Shown one piece after another: positions 17,214-27,279 of a DNA stretch of 64,000 bases. The position numbers and the translations under genes were made by a program. Positions within the stretch are counted from its first letter, which is position 1; every line of letters starts with the position of its first letter. The notes under the pieces are model-generated. The model made no database searches. It was not told the DNA's origin and was given only the letters and a program-made list of their open reading frames with translations. Source of the DNA: Sphingomonas sp. 35-24ZXX (GTDB lineage: Bacteria > Pseudomonadota > Alphaproteobacteria > Sphingomonadales > Sphingomonadaceae); the NCBI RefSeq assembly GCF_000786215.1, contig NZ_JROG01000007.1:124001-188000 (forward strand), written 5' to 3'.

Positions 17214-19616
17214 TCAGCCGCCCAGCTTGGTGACTTCCTGGCCCTCGGGGCTGGTGAACGAGAAGCCCGACAGCTTGTTCTTGGACAATGTGTTGACGAA
17301 CGCCTGAGCCTCGGCAGCGCTTCCGAATGGTCCGGTCAGCAGGCGGTTGGTGGCGTTGAGCGGCGTCCACCAGCCCTGCTTGCCCTTGAACACGGCCGGT
17401 GAGGTGCTGGTCAGCCGCTTCCATTCCTTGGACAGATCGGCGCGGTTTGCACCGCCTGCGACCTGCACCCAATAGCGCTTGGGATGCTTGGGCGCGGCCT
17501 TCTTGGCCGCTGCCGCCTTTTTATCGGCAGCCTTTTTCTCGGCCAGCTTCTTGTCGTCTGACGCCTTCTTGTCGGCAGCCTTCTTGTCCGCGGCCAGCTT
17601 GTCCGCAGCCAGCTTGTCGGCGGCCTTTTTCTCTTCTGCCTTCTTCGCGGCATCTGCCTCATCCGGCTTCTTGGCCGCAGGAGTCAGCTTGGTGATATCG
17701 ACTGCGTCTGCAGACGGCGCGAGTTCCGCCGCCGGAACCTGGATGCTCGCGATCACCGCAGCCAGGCTGACGCGCTCAGGCTCGGGCGCAGCGGGCACGG
17801 GTTGAACCGTGGCTGGAGTCGGCGCAGCGCTGGCGAGCGTCGGCGCTGGCCCTGAAGGCGCTGGTGCGACGCTCGAGGGTACAGCGCTGCCGGGTGATGG
17901 CGCGGGCGCCGGAGGCCCCATTTGCGCGAGATCGAAGGCCTGCGATGCGCCTGCCCCGGTCGGCGCAGGCTGAACGGACTGCATCGCCTGTTGCGCCGGC
18001 TGTGCGACAGTCTTCGCAGGCTGCGTGTTTACCGGCTGGGTCGTCGGCTGGGGTGCGACGGAAGGCGGCGGCGGGCTGGCCGCGGCAGGCACCGAATCGA
18101 AGCCCGGTCGCGGCAATTCCTTCACACCCGGAAGCAACACCGGCTTGGCGGTCGCCACCTTGGTCTGCACCGACTCCAGCCTTGCGGCTCGGGCCGCGGC
18201 TGCACTCTGCGCGGCGGCTGTCTCGCCCGATGGCATGGCATCGACCCTGACAGCACCGCGCGGTGCATCCAGCGGGCTCTGCCCGGCATCCGTGGGGGCT
18301 GCAGCGATACGCACTGGCGCAGGCTCGGCAGCGCGCGGCGCCGGGCTCGGCGCAGGAGATGGCGAGCGCACCTGAGACGACGATCCAGGCAGAGGTTGCA
18401 CCGTCGCGCGCGACGGCTGAGCCGACGCATAGGAGCCCGGCAGGGGCTGCACGGTCGCCCGCGCCGTCTGCCCATAGCCGCCGGTGTCGGACGCACCCGT
18501 TCCGCGCCCGGGGATCAGCAGATCGGACGGTGGCACGGGCCCCGGAGGCCGGGTCTGCACCGGAACCGGCTTGGCAGCGGCCTCTGCCTGCGCCAGCGCG
18601 ATTGCCTCGCGCTCCTTCTTCGAGAGTTTTCCGGGCCTACGCCGCTGCGACTTGTCGACCTTGGCGACCTTGCGTGCCTTGCTGTCGGTCGTCGGGCCCA
18701 GAGGCTCGCCTGCGGGGATCAGCCCGGCATCGGCCCGGCTGGACCGGACCCGGGGGCTGCCCGCGGAGGCATATTGCCGGTTGCGCGGATCATCCTTGCC
18801 GATCGCCGCCGATTGCGGAAACTGGCCGAAATGCGCGGCTGCCGCCTGCTGCGCCGGGGTCAGCTTGCCCATGAAGCGGAAGAACGGCTGGATCGATGCC
18901 GCCATCCGCCGGGGCATGGTGGCATCGGCAATTGCGATTGCGCCTTCGGCATCGCCGCTGACCGCCAGCACGAACGCGCGGGTGCGCCAGGCGGCGGCAT
19001 CGCGCTTGCGCAGCAGCGGATCGAGCTGCGCTTCGGCAGCAGCCCGATCGCCCGAAATGCCGAGTGACAGCGCATAGCGCCGGATGGTCTCGTCGTCGCC
19101 GCCGCGCCGCAGCGCTAGCTCGTAATCGGCCTGGGCGGCATTGGAATTGCCGACCAGATCATACGCGAGGCCCCGGTCCGAGGCGAACACCGTCTCGGGG
19201 ACACCCAGCCTTTTGGCTTCCTCGAACAGGCGCAGCGCCTCATAGGGGTTTTCGTTGAGCAGCAGGCTGGACCCCAGCCCGGCCTTGACCCGGCCATTGC
19301 CCGGCGACATCTCGTCCGCGCGCGCGAAAAAGCCGATCGCCGCCTGCGGATCACCCAGCAGCAGCGCCGCGTTGCCGCCATCGATCAGCGCATCGACATC
19401 GCCGGGGTTGAGGGCCAGCCGCTGCAGCGCGTTCTGCAGCTCGCGCGTTCCGCGCGGGGCCGAGACATCCAGCGACGAATAGCCGGTCTCATCCGCTCCG
19501 GGCGAATCCGGGCCTTCCTCCTGCGCGAAGGCGGGGGAAAGCGAAAGGCTTGCCGCTGCGAGCAGCCAGCTGGCCACGCGCAGGCGCAAGGGACGCGAAA
19601 ACGGTTTCAATGCCAT
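17214..19616 (-). CDS. exported TPR/SPOR-domain protein downstream of ftsZ
   Basis: 800 residues. Signal peptide (cleavage near PAFAQ), TPR-type repeats at about 45-250 (LALNPGDVDALIDGG, FFARADEMSPGNG), a long Pro/Ala/Ser-rich linker with two copies of RATVQPLPGS, a Lys/Ala repeat built on KLAAD/KKAAD units (about 665-715), and a C-terminal SPOR domain (about 720-795, YWVQVAGG to GPFGSAAEAQAFV). SPOR domains bind denuded septal peptidoglycan, so a periplasmic role at the division site fits its place after ftsZ. Last gene of the dcw run. Confidence 0.85.
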   Translation of the reverse strand: MALKPFSRPLRLRVASWLLAAASLSLSPAFAQEEGPDSPGADETGYSSLDVSAPRGTRELQNALQRLALNPGDVDALIDGGNAALLLGDPQAAIGFFARADEMSPGNGRVKAGLGSSLLLNENPYEALRLFEEAKRLGVPETVFASDRGLAYDLVGNSNAAQADYELALRRGGDDETIRRYALSLGISGDRAAAEAQLDPLLRKRDAAAWRTRAFVLAVSGDAEGAIAIADATMPRRMAASIQPFFRFMGKLTPAQQAAAAHFGQFPQSAAIGKDDPRNRQYASAGSPRVRSSRADAGLIPAGEPLGPTTDSKARKVAKVDKSQRRRPGKLSKKEREAIALAQAEAAAKPVPVQTRPPGPVPPSDLLIPGRGTGASDTGGYGQTARATVQPLPGSYASAQPSRATVQPLPGSSSQVRSPSPAPSPAPRAAEPAPVRIAAAPTDAGQSPLDAPRGAVRVDAMPSGETAAAQSAAAARAARLESVQTKVATAKPVLLPGVKELPRPGFDSVPAAASPPPPSVAPQPTTQPVNTQPAKTVAQPAQQAMQSVQPAPTGAGASQAFDLAQMGPPAPAPSPGSAVPSSVAPAPSGPAPTLASAAPTPATVQPVPAAPEPERVSLAAVIASIQVPAAELAPSADAVDITKLTPAAKKPDEADAAKKAEEKKAADKLAADKLAADKKAADKKASDDKKLAEKKAADKKAAAAKKAAPKHPKRYWVQVAGGANRADLSKEWKRLTSTSPAVFKGKQGWWTPLNATNRLLTGPFGSAAEAQAFVNTLSKNKLSGFSFTSPEGQEVTKLGG

Positions 19617-19714
19617 ATCGCCCCGTCAGTCGCGCGTTGTAACGGCGAATGCAAGCGCTGCCATCACAGGTGCACGGCAGGGCGTGGCGGGCATTCGACA
19701 GCTTGCGGGAACGT

Positions 19715-19749
19715 TTTGCCCGCCGTCGCAAGACAGGACGGCGGGCAAA
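19715..19749 (-). terminator. 13-bp perfect inverted repeat after ftsZ
   Basis: TTTGCCCGCCGTC pairs with GACGGCGGGCAAA around a 9-nt loop, beginning 4 nt after the ftsZ stop. No T-run follows on the minus strand, so it may be a leaky terminator or 3' mRNA stabiliser that sets ftsZ apart from the downstream SPOR gene. Confidence 0.5.
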
Positions 19750-19753
19750 GATA

Positions 19754-21193
19754 TCACTGGTTGTTCTGGCGACCCAGGAAGCGCGGAATGTTGAGCGGCG
19801 GCGCATCGGTGGTCTCGTCGCCTTCCTCTTCCTCGCTGCGGGCACCGCCCCGCGACAGGCTGGACATGCGCTCGAACAGCGTACCGCCACCGGTGGTCAC
19901 GCGCGGCGCCTTGGCGGCGACGACACCCGGTTCGGTCGTGGGTGCAGCCTGGCCCAGAACGGCAGGTTCTGCGGGCAGCTCGGCACTGGCAGTATCGAGC
20001 AGCAGTTCGTCTGCGCCGCCACCATGGTCGTCAAGCGACTGGGCCGCAACGCCCAGATCCAGTGCTTCAGGCTCGGCGGCGGCCATCGGAGCAGGCGCGG
20101 GCGCAGGAGCCGGTGCCGGACGCGCAGCGGCAAAGCTGGGGGCGGGTGCGGGCGCAGGTGCGCTGAAGGCGCGCGGTGCGCTCTGGTTCAGCGAGAACGG
20201 GCGAGAGTCATCCGTCTGCTGCAAGGCATCGCCATCGATGCCGGTGGCCACCACCGACACGCGGATCTTGCCTTCGAGATCAGGATTGAACGCGCTGCCC
20301 CAGATGATGTTGGCATCCGGATCGACCAGTTCCTTGATGTGGTTGGCCGCTTCGTCGACCTCCATCAGGCGCATGTCGTCGCCGCCGGTGATCGAGACGA
20401 TGACGCCCTTGGCGCCCTTCATCGACACGCCATCGAGCAGCGGGTTGGCAATGGCCCGTTCGGCCGCTTCCAGCGCGCGGCCATCGCCTTCGGCTTCGCC
20501 GGTGCCCATCATCGCCTTGCCCATCTCGCGCATCACCGAACGGATATCGGCAAAGTCGAGGTTGATCAGGCCCGGGTTGACGATCAGGTCGGTGATCGAG
20601 CGCACGCCCTGCTGCAGCACTTCGTCTGCCAGCTGGAACGCTTCCTTGAAGGTGGTGTTGGGATTGGCGACCAGGAACAGGTTCTGGTTGGGAATGACGA
20701 TCAGCGTGTCGACATTCTTCTGCAGCTCGGCAATCCCGGCCTCGGCCGCGCGCATGCGGCGCGTGCCTTCAAACGTGAACGGCTTGGTGACGACGCCGAC
20801 GGTCAGGATGCCGCGATCGCGCGCAGCCTTGGCGACGACGGGGGCCGCACCGGTGCCGGTACCACCGCCCATGCCGGCGGCGATGAAGCACATGTGCGTG
20901 CCTTCGAGGATCGCCTCGATGTCAGCGACGGTCTCTTCTGCCGCCGCACGTCCGACCTCGGGCCGCGAGCCTGCGCCCAGGCCCTGGGTCACATCGGGGC
21001 CCAGCTGGATGCGCTGTTCGGCGGTGGACGAATTCAGCGCCTGCGCGTCGGTATTGGCAACGATGAAATCGACGCCCTCGACATTGGCCGCGATCATGTT
21101 GGCGATAGCGTTGCCGCCAGCGCCGCCAATCCCGATCACCGCAATGCGCGGGCGCAGTTCGTCGACGGTCGGCGGTCCGATGGTGATGCTCAT
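19754..21193 (-). CDS. ftsZ: cell division GTPase FtsZ
   Basis: A 479-residue tubulin homologue that forms the Z-ring. N-terminal GIGGAGGNA, the GTP-binding tubulin signature GGGTGTG, the T7 loop [12 protein letters not shown], a long Pro/Ala linker (about 320-450) and the conserved C-terminal peptide IPRFLGRQ that binds FtsA are all present. The ATG at 21193 follows GGGGAGAATTAAGGC. A hairpin lies just upstream of that site. It is separated from ftsA by 137 nt, the widest gap in the 3' half of the cluster, so it may have its own promoter. Confidence 0.98.
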   Translation of the reverse strand: MSITIGPPTVDELRPRIAVIGIGGAGGNAIANMIAANVEGVDFIVANTDAQALNSSTAEQRIQLGPDVTQGLGAGSRPEVGRAAAEETVADIEAILEGTHMCFIAAGMGGGTGTGAAPVVAKAARDRGILTVGVVTKPFTFEGTRRMRAAEAGIAELQKNVDTLIVIPNQNLFLVANPNTTFKEAFQLADEVLQQGVRSITDLIVNPGLINLDFADIRSVMREMGKAMMGTGEAEGDGRALEAAERAIANPLLDGVSMKGAKGVIVSITGGDDMRLMEVDEAANHIKELVDPDANIIWGSAFNPDLEGKIRVSVVATGIDGDALQQTDDSRPFSLNQSAPRAFSAPAPAPAPSFAAARPAPAPAPAPAPMAAAEPEALDLGVAAQSLDDHGGGADELLLDTASAELPAEPAVLGQAAPTTEPGVVAAKAPRVTTGGGTLFERMSSLSRGGARSEEEEGDETTDAPPLNIPRFLGRQNNQ

Positions 21194-21209
21194 GCCTTAA
21201 TTCTCCCCT

Positions 21210-21227
21210 GCTTCATAATTCTGAAGC
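21210..21227 (-). promoter_or_regulatory. hairpin in the ftsZ leader
   Basis: GCTTCA and TGAAGC form a perfect 6-bp stem with a 6-nt loop, ending 17 nt before the ftsZ start and directly bordering its GGGGAG ribosome site. It could tune ftsZ translation or mRNA stability. A weaker CCC/GGG repeat with A/T-rich loop lies at about 21269-21284. Confidence 0.35.
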
Positions 21228-21330
21228 AAATTACCAGATGCACATTGCACAGATTGATTCGCTAATTCACCCAAAAAATCGGGTTTTTCCACCGCTTCGT
21301 GCGTATTGGGCGATGAAACGCGCTCCATGC

Positions 21331-22644
21331 TCAGAAATTCCCGGCCAGCGCCCGCCACAATCGCTGCAGAACCGCCGCACCGGAATGGCGATGCACCTGC
21401 TGATAGCTGGATGCAATGCTGCGAATGTCGACCGGCTCGTCCGCCGCGAACAGTGCGAGCCCTGCGAGCGTCGAAAACGCAGGTCCCGCATGCGCGTCGG
21501 GCAGGCCAGCAAGCCCGGTCGGGCGGCCGATCCGCACGGTTCGGCCCAGCGCCACCTGCATGTGGTCGGCCAGGCCGCGCAGTTCGGCGCAACCGCCGGT
21601 GAGCACGATCCGCTGACCCTGCGCGCCGGTAAAGCCCAGTTCCTTCAGACCCTTGGTGATTTCCCCGATCAGATAATCGAGCGGCTGGCGGATCACCGAG
21701 ACGAGTTGCGCGCGGCTGATCGAATGGCGGTCGTCGGGCCGTGTGCCGGCGCCGACGAGCTTGCTGTCCTCTTCGGGCAGCCGCAGGTCGATCATGTCGT
21801 GGTTGTCGCGCGGCGAAGATGTCGCGGCGCCATGGAAGCACTTGATCCGCTCTGCCTCGGCACGGCGCAGTCCGAAGGCCGATGCGATCGCATCGGTGAT
21901 GTCCGCGCCGCCGAACGGGATGGTGAACAGCCCGACGAGCATGCCGCCGGCGTACAGCGAGATGTTGGTGACAGCCGCGCCCATCTCCACCAGCGCCACG
22001 CCCAATTCGCGCTCTTCCTCGCCCAGGCACGCCGTGCCCGCCGCGATCGGCGCGGCCACGATGCCGCTGACACCCAGATAGGCGGCAGCGACGGTCTGGT
22101 CGAGATTGCGCACCGGCGCGCCATCGGCGAACACGACGTGAATATCGACGCCCAGGCGCTCGGCGTGAAGCCCGATCGGCTTCTTGACCCCGGTCGCGCC
22201 ATCCAGCGTGTAGAGCGCGGGCTGCGCGTGCAGCACCATGCGCCCGCCGGGCTGGATCGTCTCGCGACCGGCGGCCAGCAGATGGTCGACATCATCCTCG
22301 TCGATGCGACCGCCGCCGAGGTCGATCTCGACCCGCGCGATGGTGCTGGTAAGCCCGCCCGAGGTGCAGCCGACATGAACATGATCAATATTGAGACCCG
22401 CGATCCGCTCGGCCTGTTCCACCGCCTCGCGCACCGCCAGTTCGGTCGCCGCCATGTCGACGATATAGCCGCGCTTGACGCCCTCGCTGGCGCGCTGGCC
22501 GGTGCCCAGCACCAGCAGTTCGCCCGCGTCGGTGCGCCCGACGATCATCGCGCTGACCTTGGACGAGCCGATATCGAGCGCGCCGAAGGTCTTTTCGATC
22601 CGGGGGACGGCCGCGCCGCCCTTGCGTCCCTTGCCGCCGCTCAT
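21331..22644 (-). CDS. ftsA: cell division protein FtsA
   Basis: A 437-residue actin-like ATPase that tethers FtsZ to the membrane and recruits later division proteins. The phosphate-1 motif (GALDIGSSKVSAM), the SHS2/1C insert, the phosphate-2 region (DMGAAVTNIS-like, in LVEMGAAVTNISLY) and the adenosine motif (VLTGGCAELRG) are visible. The C-terminal amphipathic end (LQRLWRALAGNF) fits the membrane-targeting helix. It overlaps the ftsQ stop by 4 nt. Confidence 0.96.
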   Translation of the reverse strand: MSGGKGRKGGAAVPRIEKTFGALDIGSSKVSAMIVGRTDAGELLVLGTGQRASEGVKRGYIVDMAATELAVREAVEQAERIAGLNIDHVHVGCTSGGLTSTIARVEIDLGGGRIDEDDVDHLLAAGRETIQPGGRMVLHAQPALYTLDGATGVKKPIGLHAERLGVDIHVVFADGAPVRNLDQTVAAAYLGVSGIVAAPIAAGTACLGEEERELGVALVEMGAAVTNISLYAGGMLVGLFTIPFGGADITDAIASAFGLRRAEAERIKCFHGAATSSPRDNHDMIDLRLPEEDSKLVGAGTRPDDRHSISRAQLVSVIRQPLDYLIGEITKGLKELGFTGAQGQRIVLTGGCAELRGLADHMQVALGRTVRIGRPTGLAGLPDAHAGPAFSTLAGLALFAADEPVDIRSIASSYQQVHRHSGAAVLQRLWRALAGNF

Positions 22645-23534
22645 TGTGCTGCCGATGCCATCGCATCGCCCTCTGGTTTGCCCATTTCGCGCGGTCGGCG
22701 CAGATACGCGCGTTCGGGATCGCGCAGGTCGAAATAGGTCACGCCCTTGCCGAGCAGCCGGTTGACCCCATCCATCCGCGCGAAATTGACCAAAGCCGCC
22801 TGCGACAGCTCGTCGCCTTCGGGCAGCGCCAGCACCTCACCGGTGTGGAAGGTGAGGTTCCAGCGGCGGTTGCCTACCCATTCAGCCTCTTTCACCTGCG
22901 GGGTCAGCGCGGGCGCTGCGTCGAGCAGTTCGGTGAGGTCACCGATCCGCACATTGGCGCGCTTGCCGACGATGCGCAGCATCTTGGGGTCGATCTGGCC
23001 CGGGCTCGGCTCCAGCGCGACGCCTTCGGCGTCGACCAGCATCACACGCCCACGATCTTCCCACACCGCCAGCGGCTCGCGCTCGACGATGTCGACGATC
23101 AGCGTATCGGGCAGCTGGCGCGAGATGCGGGCATCGGCGATCCAGCTGAACCGGGTCAGCTCGCGCCGCAGCTCTTCGAGATCGACCTGCGGCATCGAGC
23201 GGTCCTTCTGGGCCAGCACGATCTCGTAGACCTTGAGCTCGTTCATCTTGTCGACGTTGCGCACTTCGACCTTCTTGACCTCGAAGCCCGCGCGCCCGGC
23301 GGCCAGCGCCATCTCTTCCTGCACCATGCCGGGCAGGCCCATGAACTGCGCGGTGATCACGCCTGCCAGTGCCAGCAGTCCGAGCACGCCGATGGTCGCA
23401 GCCTTCTGCAGCTGCGCCTCGGTGAACGGCAGCCGCGCCAGCGCGGCGTTGGTGCGCGATCGTTGGGCGGTGCGCGGCTTGGCGCGGGTCGCCCCGCGCT
23501 TGGCCGATGTGCCGCGTTTAATCCGTGTCGTCAT
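22641..23534 (-). CDS. ftsQ: cell division protein FtsQ
   Basis: A 297-residue bitopic division protein: a basic cytosolic N-terminus, one membrane helix (about 47-66), a POTRA domain at about 75-145 (VRNVDKMNELKVYEIV onward) and a FtsQ/DivIB beta domain. It links FtsL/FtsB to the divisome. The gene overlaps the end of ddl by 17 nt and its stop overlaps the ftsA start. Confidence 0.93.
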   Translation of the reverse strand: MTTRIKRGTSAKRGATRAKPRTAQRSRTNAALARLPFTEAQLQKAATIGVLGLLALAGVITAQFMGLPGMVQEEMALAAGRAGFEVKKVEVRNVDKMNELKVYEIVLAQKDRSMPQVDLEELRRELTRFSWIADARISRQLPDTLIVDIVEREPLAVWEDRGRVMLVDAEGVALEPSPGQIDPKMLRIVGKRANVRIGDLTELLDAAPALTPQVKEAEWVGNRRWNLTFHTGEVLALPEGDELSQAALVNFARMDGVNRLLGKGVTYFDLRDPERAYLRRPREMGKPEGDAMASAAQ

Positions 23535-24468
23535 GCCGGGTGCCCCCCAATGCGCTTTCCACGATGATTTCTACCAGATCGGCATAGCTGATGCCGATGT
23601 GCGCCGCCTGTTCGGGAACCAGGCTGAGCGGCGTCATCCCCGGCTGGGTGTTGACCTCGAGCAGATAGAGCCCGTCGGCGCCCTTTTCGTCGTCCCAGCG
23701 GAAGTCCGAGCGCGAAGCCCCCTTGCAGCCCAGAATGTTGTGCGCGCGCAGCGCCAGATCCATGCACAGCGCCGCGATGTCCTCGGGGATATCCGCCGGG
23801 CAGATGTGCAGCGTCAGGCCATCGGTATACTTGGCGTCGTAATCGTAGAAGCCCGACTTGGTCTGCAGCTCGGTGACGCCCAATGCGCGGTCGCCCAGCA
23901 CGGCGGTGGTCAGTTCGCGGCCCTTGATGAAAGGTTCGGCGAGCAGCTCGTCGAATTCCTGCCATGGTCCCACGGCATCGCGCGCAATCGGGTCGCCATA
24001 ATTGCTGTCCGCCTTGACGATGGCGACGCCGACCGACGAGCCTTCGTTGACGGGCTTGAGCACATAGGGGCGCGGCAGCGGATCGCCCGCATACAGGCTT
24101 TCGGAGCGCACAATGTGACCGCCGGGCATCGGAATGCCATGCGGCAGCAGCGCCTGCTTGGTCAGCACCTTGTCGATCGCGATCACCGAGGTGGTGAGCC
24201 CCGAATGCGTGTACGGGATCTGCATCAGATCGAGCATGCCCTGCACGCTGCCATCCTCGCCCGGCGTGCCGTGCAAGGCATTGAACACCACATCGGGGCG
24301 AATTCCCGCCAGCACGGCTGCGACATTGCGGTCCATGTCGACGCGGGTCACAGTATGTCCGCGCGACTCCAGCGCCTTGGCCACGCCTTCGCCGCTCATC
24401 AGCGAGACTTCGCGCTCAGCCGACCAGCCGCCCATCAGCACGGCGATATGGAGCTTGGACAGGGTCAA
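23518..24468 (-). CDS. ddl: D-alanine--D-alanine ligase
   Basis: A 316-residue ATP-grasp enzyme joining two D-alanines for the peptidoglycan stem peptide. HIAVLMGGWSAEREVSL at the N-terminus, LKPVNEGSSVGV and the C-terminal LLEVNTQPGMTPLSLVPEQA with metal ligands are diagnostic. The start is TTG at 24468, whose TTGA overlaps the stop of the upstream DUF4262 gene. No in-frame ATG with a better site lies before the conserved HIAVLMGG. Confidence 0.94.
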   Translation of the reverse strand: MTLSKLHIAVLMGGWSAEREVSLMSGEGVAKALESRGHTVTRVDMDRNVAAVLAGIRPDVVFNALHGTPGEDGSVQGMLDLMQIPYTHSGLTTSVIAIDKVLTKQALLPHGIPMPGGHIVRSESLYAGDPLPRPYVLKPVNEGSSVGVAIVKADSNYGDPIARDAVGPWQEFDELLAEPFIKGRELTTAVLGDRALGVTELQTKSGFYDYDAKYTDGLTLHICPADIPEDIAALCMDLALRAHNILGCKGASRSDFRWDDEKGADGLYLLEVNTQPGMTPLSLVPEQAAHIGISYADLVEIIVESALGGTRHDDTD

Positions 24469-24962
24469 TGCTTCAGCCCTTCAAGGTACAGAGCTGGCTG
24501 CAATTCGATGACATCCGCGCCACATCCTTGTTGCCATGGGAAAAATCCATTGGTGCTATCCGGCCAAACCAATTGGAAAGCACGATCAAGCGGCCTTCCA
24601 AATTTTAGATAATGAAACCAATTTGCAGAATTAAATTCTTCTATTGAAATATTCCCCGGAATTATTTTCTTTATAACAATATCAAAATCATTCAACAAAC
24701 CGGAAACAGACATTCCATCTGTCATGATCAGGCCATCTTTACATTTTACGAGCAGCTTTTTGATGACATTGCTAGAAACATTGCTGGGAAGTCCAAATAT
24801 TATCACATCACCCTGATCTATTGTGAACGTAAATCCAGTCGAATAGGTAAACAGTCTCAGATCGTCATGCGGATCAAATACAGTGGTCAAATGGCAGCCG
24901 AATTTCGCCACATTCGAGAAAATCTCCCGCTCATAATCTGTCAACGAAGGGTCAAAGTTCAC
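24465..24962 (-). CDS. DUF4262 protein inserted between murB and ddl
   Basis: 165 residues. The N-terminal half (YSTGFTFTIDQGDVIIFGLP) and the C-terminal AFQLVWPDSTNGFFPW match the two conserved blocks of DUF4262, whose function is unknown. Starting at GTG 24962 it overlaps the murB stop by 4 nt, and its stop overlaps the ddl TTG start by 4 nt, so it is coupled in the operon. Its composition is sharply different from its neighbours: 24601-24660 has 16 G/C of 60. This points to recent acquisition of one small gene that did not break the operon. The longer in-frame reading overlaps murB and is not used. Confidence 0.82.
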   Translation of the reverse strand: MNFDPSLTDYEREIFSNVAKFGCHLTTVFDPHDDLRLFTYSTGFTFTIDQGDVIIFGLPSNVSSNVIKKLLVKCKDGLIMTDGMSVSGLLNDFDIVIKKIIPGNISIEEFNSANWFHYLKFGRPLDRAFQLVWPDSTNGFFPWQQGCGADVIELQPALYLEGLKH

Positions 24963-25870
24963 GTCGCAACCCCTATCCGCTGGATTTCCCATTCCAGCTC
25001 GACGCCCGATTGCGCCTTCACCCGCGCGCGGACTTCCTCGCCCAGCGCCTCGATGTCGGCGCTGGTGGCGGTGCCGGTGTTGATCAGGAAGTTGGTGTGC
25101 TTTTCGCTCACTTGTGCGCCGCCGATCGTCAGGCCGCGACAGCCCGCCTGATCGACAAGGGCCCAAGCCTTGTGGCCTTCGGGGTTCTTGAAGGTCGATC
25201 CGCCGGTCTTGCTGCGCAAAGGCTGGCTCGCCTCGCGCGAGGCGGCGATGCAGTCCATCTCGGCCTGGATCGCGGCGGGCTCGGCGGGCGAACCGGTGAA
25301 GGTCGCCCCGATCACGATCGCACCATCGGGCAGCTCGGAATGGCGATAGGTATAGTGCAAGTCCGCCAGCGCCAGTGTGCGCCGCGAGCCATCGCGCAAC
25401 ACCACGTCGCAGTCGATCAGGATATCCTTGACCTCGCGGCCATAAGCGCCACCGTTCATCCGCACGAAGCCACCGACGGTGCCGGGGATCGAGCGCAGGA
25501 ATTCCAGCCCGCCGATGCCCGCATCGCGCGCGGTGGAGGAAACAAGGATGCCTGAAGCCCCTGCCCCGCAGCGCAGGGTCATGTCGCCGGTGCGTTCGAC
25601 CTGCGCGAACGCCTTGCCGAGCCGCACGACGACGCCAGGAACGCCGCCATCGCGCACGATCAGGTTCGATCCCAGCCCCAGCGCCATCACCGGCACAGAG
25701 GGGTCGAGCGCGGCCAGGAATTGCGCGAGATCGTCCGCGTCCTTCGGCTCGAACAGCCAGTCGGCCGCGCCTCCGGTCTTGAACCACAGCAGCGGGGCCA
25801 GCGGCGCTTGCGCCGTCAGCTTGCCGCGCACATCGGGCATGGTTTCAGGACGAGGCGCGGTTGAAATCAC
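24959..25870 (-). CDS. murB: UDP-N-acetylenolpyruvoylglucosamine reductase
   Basis: A 303-residue flavoenzyme that reduces UDP-GlcNAc-enolpyruvate to UDP-MurNAc with NADPH. The FAD-binding block ([25 protein letters not shown]), the [17 protein letters not shown] motif and the C-terminal catalytic region ([26 protein letters not shown]) identify the type I MurB. The GTG at 25870 is chosen because it overlaps the murC stop. Confidence 0.95.
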   Translation of the reverse strand: MISTAPRPETMPDVRGKLTAQAPLAPLLWFKTGGAADWLFEPKDADDLAQFLAALDPSVPVMALGLGSNLIVRDGGVPGVVVRLGKAFAQVERTGDMTLRCGAGASGILVSSTARDAGIGGLEFLRSIPGTVGGFVRMNGGAYGREVKDILIDCDVVLRDGSRRTLALADLHYTYRHSELPDGAIVIGATFTGSPAEPAAIQAEMDCIAASREASQPLRSKTGGSTFKNPEGHKAWALVDQAGCRGLTIGGAQVSEKHTNFLINTGTATSADIEALGEEVRARVKAQSGVELEWEIQRIGVAT

Positions 25871-27279
25871 GCAGGCACTCTCCGTGCGCCGATAGCGTCT
25901 GCCAGGCCCGCTGCCCATTTGGTGATGTCGCCTGCGCCCAGGCAGATGACCATGTCGCCATCCTGCGCCTCGGACGCCAGCAGATCGGCGAGTTCGTCAG
26001 CGCCAGTGATCGTGCGCGCCTGGCGGTGGCCGCGCGCCTTGAGGCCGCTGGCCAGAGCCTCGGCGCTGACGCCCTCGATCGGGTCCTCGCCCGCGGCATA
26101 GACCGGCGCGACATAGACGATATCGGCATCGTTGAACGCCTGCTGGAACTCGTCCATCAGATCGCCGAGACGCGAATAGCGGTGCGGCTGCACGACCGCG
26201 ATGATGCGGTTCTGCACGCCCTCGCGCGCTGCGGCCAGCACCGCGCGGATCTCCACCGGGTGATGGCCGTAATCGTCGATGATCGTCACGCCATCGATGG
26301 TGCCGACATTGGTGAAGCGCCGCTTGACCCCGCCGAACTTGGCAAAGCCGGTGATGATGTCGCTGTCTTCCATGCCCATCTGCAGGCCGACCGCGATCGC
26401 GGCGATCGCGTTCTGCACGTTGTGGCGGCCGGGCATGGGCAGTTCGATGCCGGTGATCTGACGGGTGGAGCCATCGCGTTCGCGTACGGTGACGTCGAAG
26501 CGGTTGCCGCCGGGGATCGAGACGACATTGTCGCCGCGGACATCGGCCTGCGCGCTGAACCCATAGGTCACGATCCGCCGGTCCTTGACGCGCGGCAGGA
26601 TCGCCTGGACCTCGGGATGGTCGAGGCACAGGATCGCTGCGCCGTAGAAGGGCACATTCTGGACGAACTCGACGAAAGCATCCTTGACCGCGTCGAAGCT
26701 GCCATAATGGTCGAGATGTTCGGGATCGATATTGGTGACGACGGCGATCGTGCCGTCGAGCCGCAGGAAGCTGCCGTCGCTCTCGTCGGCCTCGACCACC
26801 ATCCATTCGCTCGCACCCAGACGCGCGTTGGAGCCATAGCTGTTGATGATGCCGCCGTTGATCACGGTGGGGTCGATCCCGCCGGCATCGAGCATTGCCG
26901 CGATCATCGACGTGGTCGTGGTCTTGCCGTGCGTGCCGGCCACCGCGACGGTGGATTTCAGGCGCATCAGCTCAGCCAGCATTTCGGCGCGACGCACCAC
27001 GGGGACACGCGTCTCGAGCGCCAGATCGACCTCGGGATTGCCGCGCTTGATCGCGGTCGAGGTCACCACCACCGCCGCATCGCCCAGATTTTCCGCCTTG
27101 TGGCCGATCATCACCTTGATGCCGCGCTTGCGCAGGCCCTCGATGACATAGCCCTCGGCAATATCGGACCCCTGAACCTTGTAGCCCAGATTGTGCATCA
27201 CCTCGGCGATACCGGACATGCCGATGCCGCCGATGCCGATGAAATGGATGGTCCCGATGTCGATTCCGACGCCCTTCAT
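25867..27279 (-). CDS. murC: UDP-N-acetylmuramate--L-alanine ligase
   Basis: A 470-residue Mur ligase that adds the first amino acid (L-Ala) to UDP-MurNAc. It has the N-terminal [15 protein letters not shown] Rossmann motif, the P-loop GTHGKTTT, the DEYGHHP-like [11 protein letters not shown] block and the FQPHRYSR-like VQPHRYSRL. The ATG at 27279 overlaps the murG stop and begins just before the Rossmann motif; the longer upstream frame lies inside murG. Confidence 0.96.
   Translation of the reverse strand: MKGVGIDIGTIHFIGIGGIGMSGIAEVMHNLGYKVQGSDIAEGYVIEGLRKRGIKVMIGHKAENLGDAAVVVTSTAIKRGNPEVDLALETRVPVVRRAEMLAELMRLKSTVAVAGTHGKTTTTSMIAAMLDAGGIDPTVINGGIINSYGSNARLGASEWMVVEADESDGSFLRLDGTIAVVTNIDPEHLDHYGSFDAVKDAFVEFVQNVPFYGAAILCLDHPEVQAILPRVKDRRIVTYGFSAQADVRGDNVVSIPGGNRFDVTVRERDGSTRQITGIELPMPGRHNVQNAIAAIAVGLQMGMEDSDIITGFAKFGGVKRRFTNVGTIDGVTIIDDYGHHPVEIRAVLAAAREGVQNRIIAVVQPHRYSRLGDLMDEFQQAFNDADIVYVAPVYAAGEDPIEGVSAEALASGLKARGHRQARTITGADELADLLASEAQDGDMVICLGAGDITKWAAGLADAIGARRVPA

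Noticed and set aside
17515-17640. Dense short repeats, first thought a possible repeat array
   Set aside because: They encode the Lys/Ala repeat linker of the SPOR protein in frame and are not a CRISPR or satellite array.
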